DNA of 64,000 bases from DATKAS01 sp963773315 (GCA_963773315.1 CAVZAF010000009.1:62001-126000), one strand, 5' to 3'; shown: positions 44,004 to 54,044, counted from the stretch's first letter. The notes: a model not told the origin generated them from the sequence alone. Made by a program: numbers and translations.

Positions 44004-44543
44004 ATGCCCGGGCTCGAAAGCACTGAGTGGCCGGCCTCGGGCACGACGATCCGGGTGCTCGTGCGGGACGATCCGACCGAGTACCCGTCGCGCGTGCACG
44101 AGGGCGACGGACCGACGTTGCTCGTCGCCGCGCCGCGCAAGCTGGTGGCGTCGCAGCCCAGCCCGGGCGACACGATCCACCTGTCATGGGGCGCCAAGTA
44201 CGGCGCCCGGATGTGCCGCACGCGGCTCGTGGGCATCGAGGTCCGTCCGACCCCAGGGTGGCGACTCGAAGCGATCGAGACGCCGGTCGAGGTGCAACGG
44301 CGGCGCCACGCCCGCATCCCTGTCGACCGCGAGGTCGTGATCAGGTTCGGCGGCCGGTCGGTACCGGCCCGCATGGTCGACCGCAGCCTCCACGGGGCCC
44401 GCTGCTTCGTGTCTGTCTCGACGCGTCTCGACGTCGGCGACCTCGTCGACATCGAGATCGAGGCCGACGACGTGGTCCACGGCGCGACAGTGCTGCGCGC
44501 CGATGCAGTCGAGGGTCAGCTGCAGATCGCGTTCAACTGGTGA
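44004..44543 (+). CDS. PilZ-domain c-di-GMP-binding protein
   Basis: A 179-residue protein. The N-terminal half (residues 14-90) resembles the YcgR-N/flagellar-brake beta barrel; the PilZ domain has RRRHARIPVDREV (RxxxR) near residue 98 and DRSLHGARC (D-x-S-x-x-G) near 126, the two c-di-GMP-binding motifs. Start at ATG 44004; an upstream in-frame extension overlaps deoD and is not credible. It converges with modA and overlaps its 3' end by 11 bp. Confidence 0.85.
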   Translation: MPGLESTEWPASGTTIRVLVRDDPTEYPSRVHEGDGPTLLVAAPRKLVASQPSPGDTIHLSWGAKYGARMCRTRLVGIEVRPTPGWRLEAIETPVEVQRRRHARIPVDREVVIRFGGRSVPARMVDRSLHGARCFVSVSTRLDVGDLVDIEIEADDVVHGATVLRADAVEGQLQIAFNW

Positions 44544-45350
44544 CGGCGGCCGGTGAGGCGGCCGGTGGCACCAGTCCGATCGTCGCGAGCACCTGCGTCG
44601 CTTCCGGCGAGAACAGGTACGCGATGAAGGCGTCCGCGGCGTCCGGGTTCGTCGTCGCCGCGAGCTTGACTGCGATCGCAGGCACCTCAGCCTCGAGGTC
44701 GACGCCGAGGTCGACGAAGCTGACCGATGCGGTGACGTCTGTGCGGTAAGCGAGGCCGGCGGACGCGCGCGTCCGGTGGTGACTGCCTGCACCACCGCGG
44801 CTCCGTCGGTCGCCACGACGTCGGGGCTCGAGGTGATCCCCGCTTTCATCAGCGCGGCGTCGGTCGCTTGGCCGCACGCGCTGTCGAGGCTGCACAGCGC
44901 GATCGTGCGGTCGGGGTTCGCGAGGTCGTCGATCCCCTTGAGTCCCTCCGGGTTGCCGGGAGGAACGATCAGCACCAGGGGGTCGCGCGCGAACACGAAC
45001 GGTTGCACCGCCAGATGACCGTCGATCGCGAGGTCGTCGACGGCGGGGCTGCCCACGCTCGCGAACACGTCGCCGGCGAGGCCTCCAGAGATCTGGTTGA
45101 CGAGCCCGTTGGCGCTGCCGTCGGTGATCGTGATCTCGACCCCGGGATGCGCGGCGGTGAAGTGCTCGCCGAGGATGTGGACCGTCGGCGCGATCGGCGT
45201 CGCCGCGAGCACGACGATCCGACCTGCCGGGTTCGGCGTGATGGTCGTGGTCGTCGAAGGAGGAGCGGCCACGGGAACGATCTGGTCGCTCGCGCACGCC
45301 GTGAGGCACCCGAGCGCCGCAACAAGGACTGCGGCGACGCCGAACCTCAT
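44533..45350 (-). CDS. modA: Molybdate ABC transporter substrate-binding lipoprotein (frameshifted)
   Basis: Lipoprotein signal MRFGVAAVLVAALGCLTAC, then a Thr-rich linker and a ModA-like domain: RIVVLAATPIAPTVHILGEH, ITITDGSANGLVNQISGGLA, DVFASVGSPAVDDLAIDG and RDPLVLIVPPGNPEGL. The frame shifts near 44770 and continues LAYRTDVTASVSFVDLGVDL to the end. ModB and ModC are not adjacent. The start overlaps the pafC stop by 4 nt. Confidence 0.8.
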
Positions 45351-46285
45351 GGCTCGTAGAGAGCGAGGAGCGTGCGAGCCGCTTCGGCCCGGCGAGCGTC
45401 GAGCTCGGGTTCGAGCCACTCGGCTTCGGGGCCGAGTCGCAGGAGCAGGTAATCGAGCCGCTCCTCACCGAGCACCCCGATCCGCACCTCGATGCGCCCG
45501 CGGTCGAGCTCACGGAGCTCGTCGATGCTGTAGTCGTCCGCGAGGAGGTTGCGGAGCCGTTCTGGCACTCGCACGGTGACGTGTCGCAGAAGGTGGTCGA
45601 TCGGCATCCGGTCGGGCACGTCGACGTCCTCAGGAGGATCGAAGCGCGGGAGCTTCGTCATCTCGGCGTCCAACATGCGATCGACCCTGAAGTACTTGAT
45701 GGTGTCGCTTCCCAGCTCCTTGCCCGACACGTACCACGAGCCGAGCTGGCGAAACACCTTGTAGGGCTCGATGACGCGGTTGCTCACCGCGGTTGCGGAC
45801 TTCGCGTAGGTGAAGCGGAGCGGTGTCTCCTCCTCGACGCAGTCGCGGACGACCTCGAGGAACGGCGGCTCCGGGATGAAGACGACGAGGTCGCCGCTCA
45901 ACGCCTCGAGCTTGTCGAGCGCGGCGTCGAGCGCGGGATCGGGTCGCGACGACGTGCCCTTCACGACGAGACCGGCGAGCACGAGCCGCTGTGCAGTCGC
46001 GGGGCTCGGAGGCAGTGAGCGCATGTCGCGAAGCCAGTGGGCCTGGTCGACAGAGAGCCGATCGGTGTCGTCGTCGAGCTCGAACGCGTAGGTCGTGTCG
46101 ATGAGCTCGTCGTTGGTCTGCGCGCGGAACGAGATGTGGAGCATCGGCGACAAGATCGACAGCAGCGCCTCGCGGCCGATGCCGAGCTCGGCGGCCGCAT
46201 CAGAGAGAGCGACCCCGTCTTGCTCCTCGGCCATCGCGAGGACGGCCTTCAGGATCTCGAACCGGTCGTGGGAGCGAAGGGCCAT
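45347..46285 (-). CDS. pafC: WYL-domain regulator, PafC-like
   Basis: A 312-residue protein with N-terminal helix-turn-helix (RFEILKAVLAMAEEQDG, AAELGIGREALLSIL), a middle region and a WYL domain (LRFTYAKSATAVSNRVIEPY, RQLGSWYVSGKELGSDTIKY with FRVDRM). The pair with PafB forms the PafBC-type DNA-damage-responsive activator known from mycobacteria. Its ATG overlaps the PafB stop by one base. Confidence 0.88.
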   Translation of the reverse strand: MALRSHDRFEILKAVLAMAEEQDGVALSDAAAELGIGREALLSILSPMLHISFRAQTNDELIDTTYAFELDDDTDRLSVDQAHWLRDMRSLPPSPATAQRLVLAGLVVKGTSSRPDPALDAALDKLEALSGDLVVFIPEPPFLEVVRDCVEEETPLRFTYAKSATAVSNRVIEPYKVFRQLGSWYVSGKELGSDTIKYFRVDRMLDAEMTKLPRFDPPEDVDVPDRMPIDHLLRHVTVRVPERLRNLLADDYSIDELRELDRGRIEVRIGVLGEERLDYLLLRLGPEAEWLEPELDARRAEAARTLLALYEP

Positions 46286-47244
46286 CAGCGCTCCGCCATC
46301 GCGCGCACGAACGCCAAGACCTCGGCAACGACCTCGGGCGGATCGACGACCCGAGCGCGAGGCCCGAGCTCGAGCACCCGGTCAATCAGCGCCTCGCGGT
46401 TCGCCGACTCGGCTTCGATGATCGCCTTCGGGTGCGCGTGAGAGATCACCTCACCGCCGATCGCGTCGGCGAGCCGGTCTGCGAACTCGGTGTCGACCTC
46501 GATCCGCACACTGACCCGTGGGTCGTCGCCCCAAGCGTTCGGGTCCATGTCGAACGCGGCGTCGCTGTCGAAGTCGGGCGGCACCTCGAAGTGACCATCG
46601 GTCACCGCGAGGTCGGTGATCCGGTCGATTCGGAACCGCCGGCTTGGCCCGGCCTCGACCTCGTTCCCCACGACGTACCAGTGCCGGCGCCACGTGCCTA
46701 CGGCCCAGGGCTCGAGCACCCGGGCCTTGCCGCGGTAGGTGAACGTGACGGGGGAGCCCGCACGCTGAGCCTTCAAGAGAGTGAGGGCGTCGGGGGTCAC
46801 GGTGAGGAAGACCTCGGCGCGGTCGTCGTCGACCGCCGAACCCAGGACTTCAGGGTCCGCGTCGGCCTCTCCCTCGAGGGTGATGACGACGGCGCCGGCG
46901 GCGGCGATCAGCGCGCGGCGCTCGCTCGGCGTGAAGAACGGGGGTCGCAGCTCGTAGTGCGCGGCCTCGGAGTCGTAGGGAGCCTCGATGCCGAACTCGG
47001 CGCGCAGGATCTCGAGGTCGCGCCGGAACCGGCTGCGCAGGGCGTCATAGCCCTTCGCGTCCGAGCGAAGTGAGCCGTCCGGGTTTCGGGCGGCCTCGCC
47101 ATAGCCTTCGACGTCGATCGTCGCCTTGTCGAGGGTGAACACCCGCTCGTGCGCGATGTACGCGGCCAGCCGGAGGACGCGGTCGGTGACCTGCTCGCTC
47201 GACGACTTGGGCATGCGGGCGAGACGGTAGTCAGGCCGTGGCAT
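46285..47244 (-). CDS. pafB: WYL-domain regulator, PafB-like
   Basis: N-terminal winged helix (SSSEQVTDRVLRLAAYIAHE, YDALRSRFRRDLEILRAEFG) and WYL domain (VTFTYRGKARVLEPWAVGTW, RRHWYVVGNEVEAGPSRRF, FRIDRI). Start at 47244 (MPRPDYRLAR); MPKSSSEQ at 47214 is equally plausible. It is transcribed with pafC and modA. Confidence 0.88.
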   Translation of the reverse strand: MPRPDYRLARMPKSSSEQVTDRVLRLAAYIAHERVFTLDKATIDVEGYGEAARNPDGSLRSDAKGYDALRSRFRRDLEILRAEFGIEAPYDSEAAHYELRPPFFTPSERRALIAAAGAVVITLEGEADADPEVLGSAVDDDRAEVFLTVTPDALTLLKAQRAGSPVTFTYRGKARVLEPWAVGTWRRHWYVVGNEVEAGPSRRFRIDRITDLAVTDGHFEVPPDFDSDAAFDMDPNAWGDDPRVSVRIEVDTEFADRLADAIGGEVISHAHPKAIIEAESANREALIDRVLELGPRARVVDPPEVVAEVLAFVRAMAER

Positions 47245-47308
47245 CGTCCCGCGGAGCGGGAGTGTGGTGCGGTGCCGCGGAGCGCCCGAACGGGTCAGCG
47301 CGGGCGGG

Positions 47309-47731
47309 TCAGCGCTGCGCGAAGTCCATCGTGACCCAGACCCGACCGTCTGAGCCGACGACGATGCCGACACCCACCCGGTTGAAGCTGCCGTCGACGA
47401 TGTTGGCGTAGTGCGGCGGGGAGTTGAGGAGCGCCTGGAACGCCTGGTCGATCGACCCCGCGTAGGCGACGTTCTCGCCCATCTTGTGCGGGTTGCCGGT
47501 GACACCGTCACGCAGGGTGGTGTGGTAGAGGTTGCCTTGGGTCGCCATCTCCTGGCTGTGCGCCTGTGCCTTGGCGACGAGCTCGCTGTCGGGGATGAGC
47601 GCCGGCTGTCCGACCTTGGCCCGCTCGTCGTTGATCCGATTGAAGACGCTCGACTCCTCGGTCGACATGCAGGCCGTCAGAGACAGCACCAGCAAGGCCC
47701 CCGTGACGAGGGCGATGAGCTTGCGAGTCAC
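47309..47731 (-). CDS. CAP/SCP-domain (YkwD-like) lipoprotein
   Basis: A 140-residue secreted protein. Lipoprotein signal LIALVTGALLVLSLTAC, then a CAP domain: SVFNRINDERAKVGQPALIP, KAQAHSQEMATQGNLYHTTL, MGENVAYAGSIDQAFQALLN, PPHYANIVDGSFNRVGVGIV and VWVTMDFAQR. The GTG at 47731 gives a proper signal; the long upstream frame to 47911 is unlikely. Role in the cell envelope unknown. Confidence 0.85.
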   Translation of the reverse strand: MTRKLIALVTGALLVLSLTACMSTEESSVFNRINDERAKVGQPALIPDSELVAKAQAHSQEMATQGNLYHTTLRDGVTGNPHKMGENVAYAGSIDQAFQALLNSPPHYANIVDGSFNRVGVGIVVGSDGRVWVTMDFAQR

Positions 47732-47987
47732 CGGCCTGGGACGACCGAGACCGCGAGAAGAGTCCGCGCGCTGCACTGTGTGCCGGTCGGCGCGGCACGC
47801 CAGGTCTTGAGGGCCATCGGACGAGATTGGTCGATCGGCCCACTCAGAGTGGTGGATCCTCCGGAAACTTCCTGCTCCGGGAATGTCCCACCCCCTTCGT
47901 ATGGTGCTCACGTTCCCCCTCGTTGCCTTCCCCCTGTCATCCGCAAGTCATTGCGGTGTGCGCATGTCGCACATCAGGGAGGCCACC

Positions 47988-49502
47988 GTGCTCGCCACCG
48001 TCCCCGCCGCGACGCTCCTCGGAGTCGAGGGCCGTGCGATCCGCGTCGAAGTCCATGTGTCCAATGGGCTCCCAGGCTTCACCATCGTCGGGTTACCCGA
48101 TGCCTCCTGTCGTGAGTCGCGAGACCGGGTCCGGAGTGCAGTCATGTCCAGCGGCCTCGGGTGGCCGCTGAAGCGGATCACAGTCAACCTGGCCCCGTCG
48201 GGCCTCCGCAAAGGGGGCTCGGGTCTCGACCTGGCGATCGCGGTTGGGGTGCTCGTGGCCGATGGCCAGCTCGACGCCCCCGCGGTCGAGGGTCTGTCGT
48301 TCCTCGCCGAGCTCGGGCTCGACGGCAGCCTCCGGCGGGTGCCCGGCATGGTGCCCCTCTCCGCGGTGATGCCGAGCGGTGGGCTCGTCGTGCCGCCCGA
48401 CTGTGCGGTCGAAGCCGGTGTCGCTCACCGCGGTCAGGTTCGGGTCGCCCCCACGCTCGGCGAGCTCGTGCGGGTGCTGCGCGGGCAAGAGCCGTGGCCC
48501 GACCCGCCAGTGCGGGTCGCGGCCACGAGCTGCGCGCCCGGGCCCGACCTCCGCGACGTGCGCGGGCACGAGCTCGGTCGCCTCGCGGTCGAGGTCGCCG
48601 CCGCGGGTGCGCACCACCTCCTGATGGTGGGCCCGCCCGGGTCGGGCAAAACGATGCTCGCGACGCGGCTCGCGAGCCTCTTGCCACCGCTCGCCTCGAG
48701 CGACGCGCTCGAGGTCACGATCGTGCACTCCGCCGCCGGGGTCGCGCTGCCGCCGGGCGGTCTCGTCACGCACCCTCCGTTCCGAGCTCCTCACCACAGC
48801 TCGTCGATGGTCTCGCTCGTCGGCGGGGGTGGCGCGGCCATGCGTCCGGGCGAGATGAGCCTCGCGAATCACGGCGTGCTGTTCTTGGACGAGCTCGCCG
48901 AGTTCATCGCACCGGTGCTCGACGGCCTCCGTCAGCCGCTCGAAGAAGGGGTCGTGCGGGTGAGTCGCGCAAAGGCGAGTGTCGCGTTCCCTGCGAAGGT
49001 GCTGCTCGTCGCGGCGATGAACCCGTGTCCGTGCGGCGAGGGTGGTCCTCCGGGCGCGTGCCCTTGCAGCGAGGCGTCACGGCACCGGTATGTCCGCCGC
49101 GTCTCGGGCCCGCTCGTCGATCGATTCGACTTGCGGGTGCCGATCATGCGACCGAGTGTCGACGAGCTCATGGGGCCGCCGGTCGGGGAGTGCTCGGCGA
49201 CGGTCGCGGCGAGGGTCGCGGACGCGCGCGCTCTCGCGCAGTCCCGCGGCGTCGAGGCGAACTCCGCGATCGACGGGTCGCGGCTCGACGAGTTGGCGCC
49301 CCTGAGTCGCAATGCGGCCGCCCTCCTTCGTCGCGAGCTCGAGGCGGGCCGCTTGTCAGGCCGCGGGCTGCACCGAGTACGCCGAGTCGCCCGCACTCTC
49401 GCCGACCTACACGGCGGGGACGACGTGATCTCCGATGGGCACGTCGCCGTCGCGCTGCAGCTGCGTGTCGAACCGGTCGCGCACGACGGGGCGCTCCGAT
49501 GA
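47988..49502 (+). CDS. comM: YifB/ComM family Mg-chelatase-like AAA+ ATPase
   Basis: A 504-residue hexameric helicase-type ATPase; ComM promotes branch migration during natural transformation. N-terminal Lon-protease-like domain (VHVSNGLPGFTIVGLPDASC), Walker A VGPPGSGKTMLATRL near residue 217, Walker B GVLFLDELAEF near 290, and a Cys cluster MNPCPCGEGGPPGACPC. The GTG at 47988 is chosen because AGGGAGG lies 6 nt upstream; ATG 47964 is an alternative. The stop overlaps the dprA start. Confidence 0.93.
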   Translation: MLATVPAATLLGVEGRAIRVEVHVSNGLPGFTIVGLPDASCRESRDRVRSAVMSSGLGWPLKRITVNLAPSGLRKGGSGLDLAIAVGVLVADGQLDAPAVEGLSFLAELGLDGSLRRVPGMVPLSAVMPSGGLVVPPDCAVEAGVAHRGQVRVAPTLGELVRVLRGQEPWPDPPVRVAATSCAPGPDLRDVRGHELGRLAVEVAAAGAHHLLMVGPPGSGKTMLATRLASLLPPLASSDALEVTIVHSAAGVALPPGGLVTHPPFRAPHHSSSMVSLVGGGGAAMRPGEMSLANHGVLFLDELAEFIAPVLDGLRQPLEEGVVRVSRAKASVAFPAKVLLVAAMNPCPCGEGGPPGACPCSEASRHRYVRRVSGPLVDRFDLRVPIMRPSVDELMGPPVGECSATVAARVADARALAQSRGVEANSAIDGSRLDELAPLSRNAAALLRRELEAGRLSGRGLHRVRRVARTLADLHGGDDVISDGHVAVALQLRVEPVAHDGALR

Positions 49503-50653
49503 GCCATGACACCGAGACCGACACCGCGACCGCGACCGACACCGCGACCGACGCCGCGTACGCGGTCGCTCTGGCGTCGCTTCCGATGATGGGTCCGGGC
49601 CGATTGCGCGCGTTGCTCACACGATGGCCCCCGCGCGTCGCGTGGAGGGTCGTGCAGCGCGACACCGCGTGCGACGAACCGCGTGTCGCAGCTGCGTGCG
49701 GCAGCGAAGCCGCGAAGGTTCGAGCGCAGTGGGCGCGCGCGTCGGCGCGGATCGATCCTGCGAGAGCGTTGGCAAACGCCACCCAGCAGGGCATGGCGGT
49801 GCACCTGCTCGGCCAGCCCGGCTATCCCGCCGAGCTCGCCGCCGACCATGAAGCACCGTCAGTGTGCTTCGTGCTCGGCGATGCCGCCAGGCTCTCCAGT
49901 CCCGTGAGGGTCGCTGTGATCGGCACTCGGTCCGCGACTGCGCCTGGCCTCGCGATGGCGAAGCGGCTCGGTCACGATCTCGCCGAGGCTGGGGTGTCGG
50001 TGGTGTCGGGCCTCGCGCGCGGCATCGATGGCGCAGCGCACTTGGGCGCGCTGCACGCGAACGGCGCGCCGCCGATCGGCGTCGTAGGCAGCGGCCTGGA
50101 CGTCCCGTACCCGAAGGTGAACGCGGGGCTTTGGTCTGCCGTCGCCACCCAGGGCGTCCTGCTGTCAGAGGCGCCGCCGGGTGCGCCTCCGTCGGCGTGG
50201 CGCTTCCCAGCGCGCAATCGCATGATCGCCGCGCTCGCCGATGTCGTGGTCGTGATCGAGTCGCGAGCCGCTGGTGGCTCGATGCTCACGGTGCGCGAGG
50301 CCGCCGCGCGTGGCCGTCAGGTGATGGCGGTGCCCGGCTCGGTCGCGAGCCCGGCGTCCGAGGGCACCAACCAGCTCATCTACGACGGCTGCTGTCCCGT
50401 CCGCGACGCACTCGACGTGCTGATCGCATTGGGCCTGAGCAGCGCGGAGCGAGGGCGCGCGGGTGCCCGACGTCGACGCCCCACCGGCGACGACGGCCGG
50501 TTGTTCGCTCTGTTCGACGGAGGCGACTCCCTCGACATCGAGACGGTGGTGCACAGCTCGGGCCGCGCGCTCGGCGAGGTGGCACTCGCGCTCGGTCGCC
50601 TCGAAGACGCGGGCTTCCTCGAGCGCAACGGCGCGTGGTGGCACGCAACATGA
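49499..50653 (+). CDS. dprA: DNA-processing protein DprA
   Basis: Loads RecA onto incoming single-stranded DNA. The Thr/Asp-rich N-terminus is followed by a SAM-like domain (ALASLPMMGPGRLRALL), then the Rossmann-like DprA core: VAVIGTRSATAPGLAMAKRL, SVVSGLARGIDGAAHLGAL, VVGSGLDVPYPKVN, SEAPPGAPPSAWRFPARNRM and GRQVMAVPGSVASPASEGTN. A winged-helix-like C-terminus (ETVVHSSGRALGEVALALGR) is present. The ATG at 49499 overlaps the comM stop by 4 nt; the pairing suggests DNA uptake or recombination competence. Confidence 0.95.
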   Translation: MSHDTETDTATATDTATDAAYAVALASLPMMGPGRLRALLTRWPPRVAWRVVQRDTACDEPRVAAACGSEAAKVRAQWARASARIDPARALANATQQGMAVHLLGQPGYPAELAADHEAPSVCFVLGDAARLSSPVRVAVIGTRSATAPGLAMAKRLGHDLAEAGVSVVSGLARGIDGAAHLGALHANGAPPIGVVGSGLDVPYPKVNAGLWSAVATQGVLLSEAPPGAPPSAWRFPARNRMIAALADVVVVIESRAAGGSMLTVREAAARGRQVMAVPGSVASPASEGTNQLIYDGCCPVRDALDVLIALGLSSAERGRAGARRRRPTGDDGRLFALFDGGDSLDIETVVHSSGRALGEVALALGRLEDAGFLERNGAWWHAT

Positions 50654-50690
50654 CCCCTGGCGCGCGCAGTGAGGCCGGTACCGTGCGGTC

Positions 50691-51584
50691 ATGTCGGCGC
50701 CGCGCACGTGGGACACCGAGGGGTTCGAGCGGTCGCTCACCTCTGTGTCGCCTGCGACTCGCGAGGCCTACGGCCGCGACATCGCGTCGTTCATCGAGTG
50801 GGCCGAGCGCGCCTCGCTCACCGGGCCTGAGCGGGTCGAGCGCACCACGCTGCGTCGCTACCTCGCATACCTCGCGACGCGCCGCTACGCGGCCCGCACG
50901 ATCTCGCGGCGCGCCTCGGCGCTGCGTCGGTACTTCGCGTGGCTCGCGCGCACCGGTCGCATCGAGGCTGATCCTGCATCGGGCCTGCACGCGCCCAAGG
51001 GCGAGTCCCGGCTGCCGCGGGTGCTGCGCCGTGACGAGCTCGAGGTGCTGCTCGACGAGCCGCCCGCAGTGGTCGACGGCGACGACGAGGCCATCCGCCT
51101 CCGCGACGACGCGGTGCTCGAGCTGCTCTACGGCAGTGGCCTCCGGGTGGCCGAGCTGTGCGGGCTCGGGCCGAGCGACCTCGACACGCGCACGGGCACC
51201 GTCACCGTCTGGGGCAAGGGCTCGAAGCAACGCAAGGTCCCGATGAGCGAGCCGGCCGTCGAGGCGGTCACGGGCTGGCTGCAGCGGGGCCGCGAGCACC
51301 TGGTCAGCGACGTGAGCCCGGCTGATGCCGTGTTCCTGAACCGGCGGGGTGCACGGCTCAGCCCCCGCGATGTGCGGCGCATCATCGACCGGCGGGCGGC
51401 AGCGCCCACGCACCCTCACGCGCTGCGCCACAGCTTCGCGACTCATCTTCTGGACGGTGGTGCCGATCTAAGAGCGGTCCAAGAGCTGCTCGGCCACGCC
51501 AACCTCGCGACCACACAGAGATACACGCATGTCTCAAAAGAGCGCCTCCGTGTTGTTCACGGAGCCACCCATCCCCGAGCCTGA
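50691..51584 (+). CDS. xerC: Tyrosine recombinase XerC/XerD type
   Basis: A 297-residue chromosome-dimer-resolution recombinase. N-terminal SAM-like domain (SVSPATREAYGRDIASFIEW), catalytic residues: Arg in YGSGLRVAELCGLG, Lys in WGKGSKQRKVPM, HALRHSFATHLLDGG, GHANLATTQRYTH (Tyr). It overlaps whiG by 56 nt at its 3' end, in another frame. It is intact, unlike the island recombinase fragments. Confidence 0.93.
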   Translation: MSAPRTWDTEGFERSLTSVSPATREAYGRDIASFIEWAERASLTGPERVERTTLRRYLAYLATRRYAARTISRRASALRRYFAWLARTGRIEADPASGLHAPKGESRLPRVLRRDELEVLLDEPPAVVDGDDEAIRLRDDAVLELLYGSGLRVAELCGLGPSDLDTRTGTVTVWGKGSKQRKVPMSEPAVEAVTGWLQRGREHLVSDVSPADAVFLNRRGARLSPRDVRRIIDRRAAAPTHPHALRHSFATHLLDGGADLRAVQELLGHANLATTQRYTHVSKERLRVVHGATHPRA

Positions 51585-52365
51585 GTCGGCCGTTGCAGCG
51601 CCGACTGAGATCGATCGGTTGTGGGTGGAGTTCAAGCGCACAAGCGACCGCGGGCTGCGCGATCGGCTGATCCTGCACTACTCGCCGCTCGCGAAGTACG
51701 TCGCTGCCCGCGTCGCGGCCGGCCTCCCTCAGAGCGTCGACCAATCCGATCTCGTGAGCTACGGCATCTTCGGGCTCATCGACGCGATCGAGAAGTTCGA
51801 CGTCGAGCGGGGCTACAAGTTCGAGACGTACGCGATCGCGCGGATCAAGGGCGCGATCCTCGACGAGCTGCGGTCGATCGACTGGGTGCCTCGCTCCGTG
51901 CGGGCGAAGGCCCGCGCGCTCGAGAAGGCGTTCATGAAGCTCGAGGGCGTGCTGCACCGCAGCCCTACCGACGACGAGCTCGCGGCCGAGATGCGAGTCA
52001 CGCCCGAGCAGCTGCAGGCCACCCTCTCGCAGATCTCCTCGCTCGGCATCGTCGCTCTCGACGAGACCCTGTCGGTCGGCGACCGCAGCGAAGCGGCGAC
52101 GCTCGGCGACACGATCCCCGATCGCGGAGATGGCCCCGTCGCGACCTACGAGGTCGAGGAGATGCGTCACATCCTCGCGACCGCGATCAACACGATGCCC
52201 GAGCGCGAGAAGATCGTCCTCACCCTCTACTACTACGAGGGCCTCACGCTCGCCGAGATCGGCCTCGTGCTCGGTGTCACCGAGAGCCGTGTGTGCCAGA
52301 TCCACACGAAGGCAGTGCTCCACTTGCGGGCCCGGCTCTCTGCCGGCGACCGCGACGCCTGCTGA
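51529..52365 (+). CDS. whiG: RNA polymerase sigma factor, WhiG/FliA type
   Basis: A 278-residue sigma-28-family factor. Region 2: DRLILHYSPLAKYVAARVAA and DLVSYGIFGLIDAIEKFDVE with YKFETYAIARIKGAILDELR; region 3: RSPTDDELAAEMRVTPEQL; region 4: MPEREKIVLTLYYYEGLTLA and VTESRVCQIHTKAV. In actinobacteria this type controls sporulation or motility; the neighbouring PilZ protein would fit a motile organism. Start ATG 51529 lies within xerC. Confidence 0.93.
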   Translation: MSQKSASVLFTEPPIPEPESAVAAPTEIDRLWVEFKRTSDRGLRDRLILHYSPLAKYVAARVAAGLPQSVDQSDLVSYGIFGLIDAIEKFDVERGYKFETYAIARIKGAILDELRSIDWVPRSVRAKARALEKAFMKLEGVLHRSPTDDELAAEMRVTPEQLQATLSQISSLGIVALDETLSVGDRSEAATLGDTIPDRGDGPVATYEVEEMRHILATAINTMPEREKIVLTLYYYEGLTLAEIGLVLGVTESRVCQIHTKAVLHLRARLSAGDRDAC

Positions 52366-52435
52366 TACGTTCTCCACTTCCTACCCCCCTGCCACTCGCT
52401 TCCCCTGCGAATGACCTTCGCCATGGGGGAAGCCC

Positions 52436-54044
52436 GTGCTCAGAGCGGTGCTCGTCTCTTTCCTGCTCGTCCCGTTGTTCGCCGCGCCGGCGCTGCCCGC
52501 CGCCGCTGACGACGCAACATCAACCTTGGACTACCAACCTCCGGTCGACGCGCCGATCATCGACCACTTCCGTCCGCCGCCCGCGAAGTGGGCGGCAGGA
52601 AATCGCGGCATCGACTATGGCACCGTGCCTGGCACGCCAGTGCACGCGGCCGAACAGGGTCTCGTCGAGTTCGCAGGCCAGGTCGGCGGCACGCTTCACG
52701 TTGTCGTCCGCCATCCCGACGGCCTGCGCACGAGCTACTCGTTCCTCGCGTCGATCGCGGTCGTCGAAGGCCAGCAGGTCGCGCGCGGCACCATCGTCGG
52801 CACGGCCGACACGTCGCTGCACTACGGCGTGCGGTCGGGTGACACCTACATCGATCCCGAGCTCGTGCTGCGCGGCGCGGCGTTCAGCGTGCACCTCGTC
52901 CCGTCGGAGGGTCAGACCGAGGCGCAGCGTCGGTTGGGCGAGATGATCCGCGACGCGTTCGACGATGAGCTCGTCACACCCGAAGGTGGAGGCGTCGGAG
53001 CGTCAGTGTCCGCGTGGCTGCGATCCACCGCGGACCCTGCCGAGATCGTGCGCCTCGCCGTGCACTACTCCGCTGCGATGTCGGTGCCCGTCCATCTCGC
53101 CGGCGTCGCGGACGCGACGTGGAAGTGGTACCGCGGCACAGGGGCACTGCACGCGGTCCTCGGCGGTGAGCGCAGTGCTGCGGGCCGACACCAGCAGCCA
53201 TCTCGTGATCCTCGTCGCGGGGTTCGGCTCGGCGAGCACGCCCGGCTCGGGAATCGACTCGGTCGACGTCGCGAGCGCGGGCATCTCGGCCGACCATGTG
53301 ATGCGGTTCTCGTATCGAGGCGGCAAGACACCGGCGTCGACAGGGGCAGTGTTCGCGAGCCTCGACACCACGACATACACGTCGCTCGACAGCCAGGCGT
53401 CGCTCGAAGACGTCTCGAGCAGGCTGGCCGACGCGATCGCCGCGGTCGCGGCCGCCAATCCCGGCGCGCCGATCGACGTGATCGGGCACTCGCAGGGAGG
53501 TGTCGTCGCGCTGCGCGGCGTCCAGATCGCCCACGACCGCGGCCAGCTGCCCGAGGGCGTGCACCTCGTCACGATCGCCTCGCCGCACCAGGGCGACACC
53601 ATCGCGACAGGTGCCGACTTGCTGTCCCGCGATCCGCTGAAGGAGCTCGGGCTCGACGGCGCCGAGCGAGGGCTCGACCAGTTCGCCGACGACGTCCACG
53701 ACGACGGCGCGGCGCGCGACCTCTCGCTCGCGTCCCCGTTCATGGACAGATACCGGGAGGAGGGCGTGCCCGACGGGATCTTCGCCCTGTCGATCGGCGG
53801 TCGGTGGGACCCGGTCGTGCCCGCTCGCGACACGTGGCTTCCTGGCGCCGCGCACATCACGGTCGACGCCGGCGGTCTCGGCGCGCACGGCACGCTGCCA
53901 GGCGCCCCGCTCGTCACGACCCAGGTCGCGCTGGCGATCCGCAGCGCCCCGCCGACGTGCGAGGGGCTCGCCGACGCCGTCACCGACCACGTCGCGAGCG
54001 ATCTCGTGGCGACGAGCGAGGACCTCGCGGCGCTCGCTCTGTAG
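52436..54044 (+). CDS. Secreted LytM-like (degenerate) and alpha/beta-hydrolase fusion (frameshifted)
   Basis: Signal peptide MLRAVLVSFLLVPLFAAPAL at the N-terminus. Residues 40-145 form a LytM/M23 beta domain (NRGIDYGTVPGTPVHAAEQG, HVVVRHPDGLRTSYSFLASI, SLHYGVRSGDTYIDPELVL), but Asn replaces the first metal His of the H-x(n)-D motif and Ser the first His of HxH. Near 53170 the frame shifts into a lipase-like hydrolase: HLVILVAGFGS, nucleophile VIGHSQGGVVALRG, PHQGDTI, and a late His in GAAHITVD. It may bind or remodel the cell wall while hydrolysing an ester. GTG 52436 has GGGGGAA upstream. Confidence 0.75.

Noticed and set aside
45347..47244. Expectation of proteasome or Tat genes beside pafBC
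   Set aside because: The pair is flanked by modA and a CAP lipoprotein; no tatA, tatC, prc or pup gene is present, so no proteasome locus is claimed.
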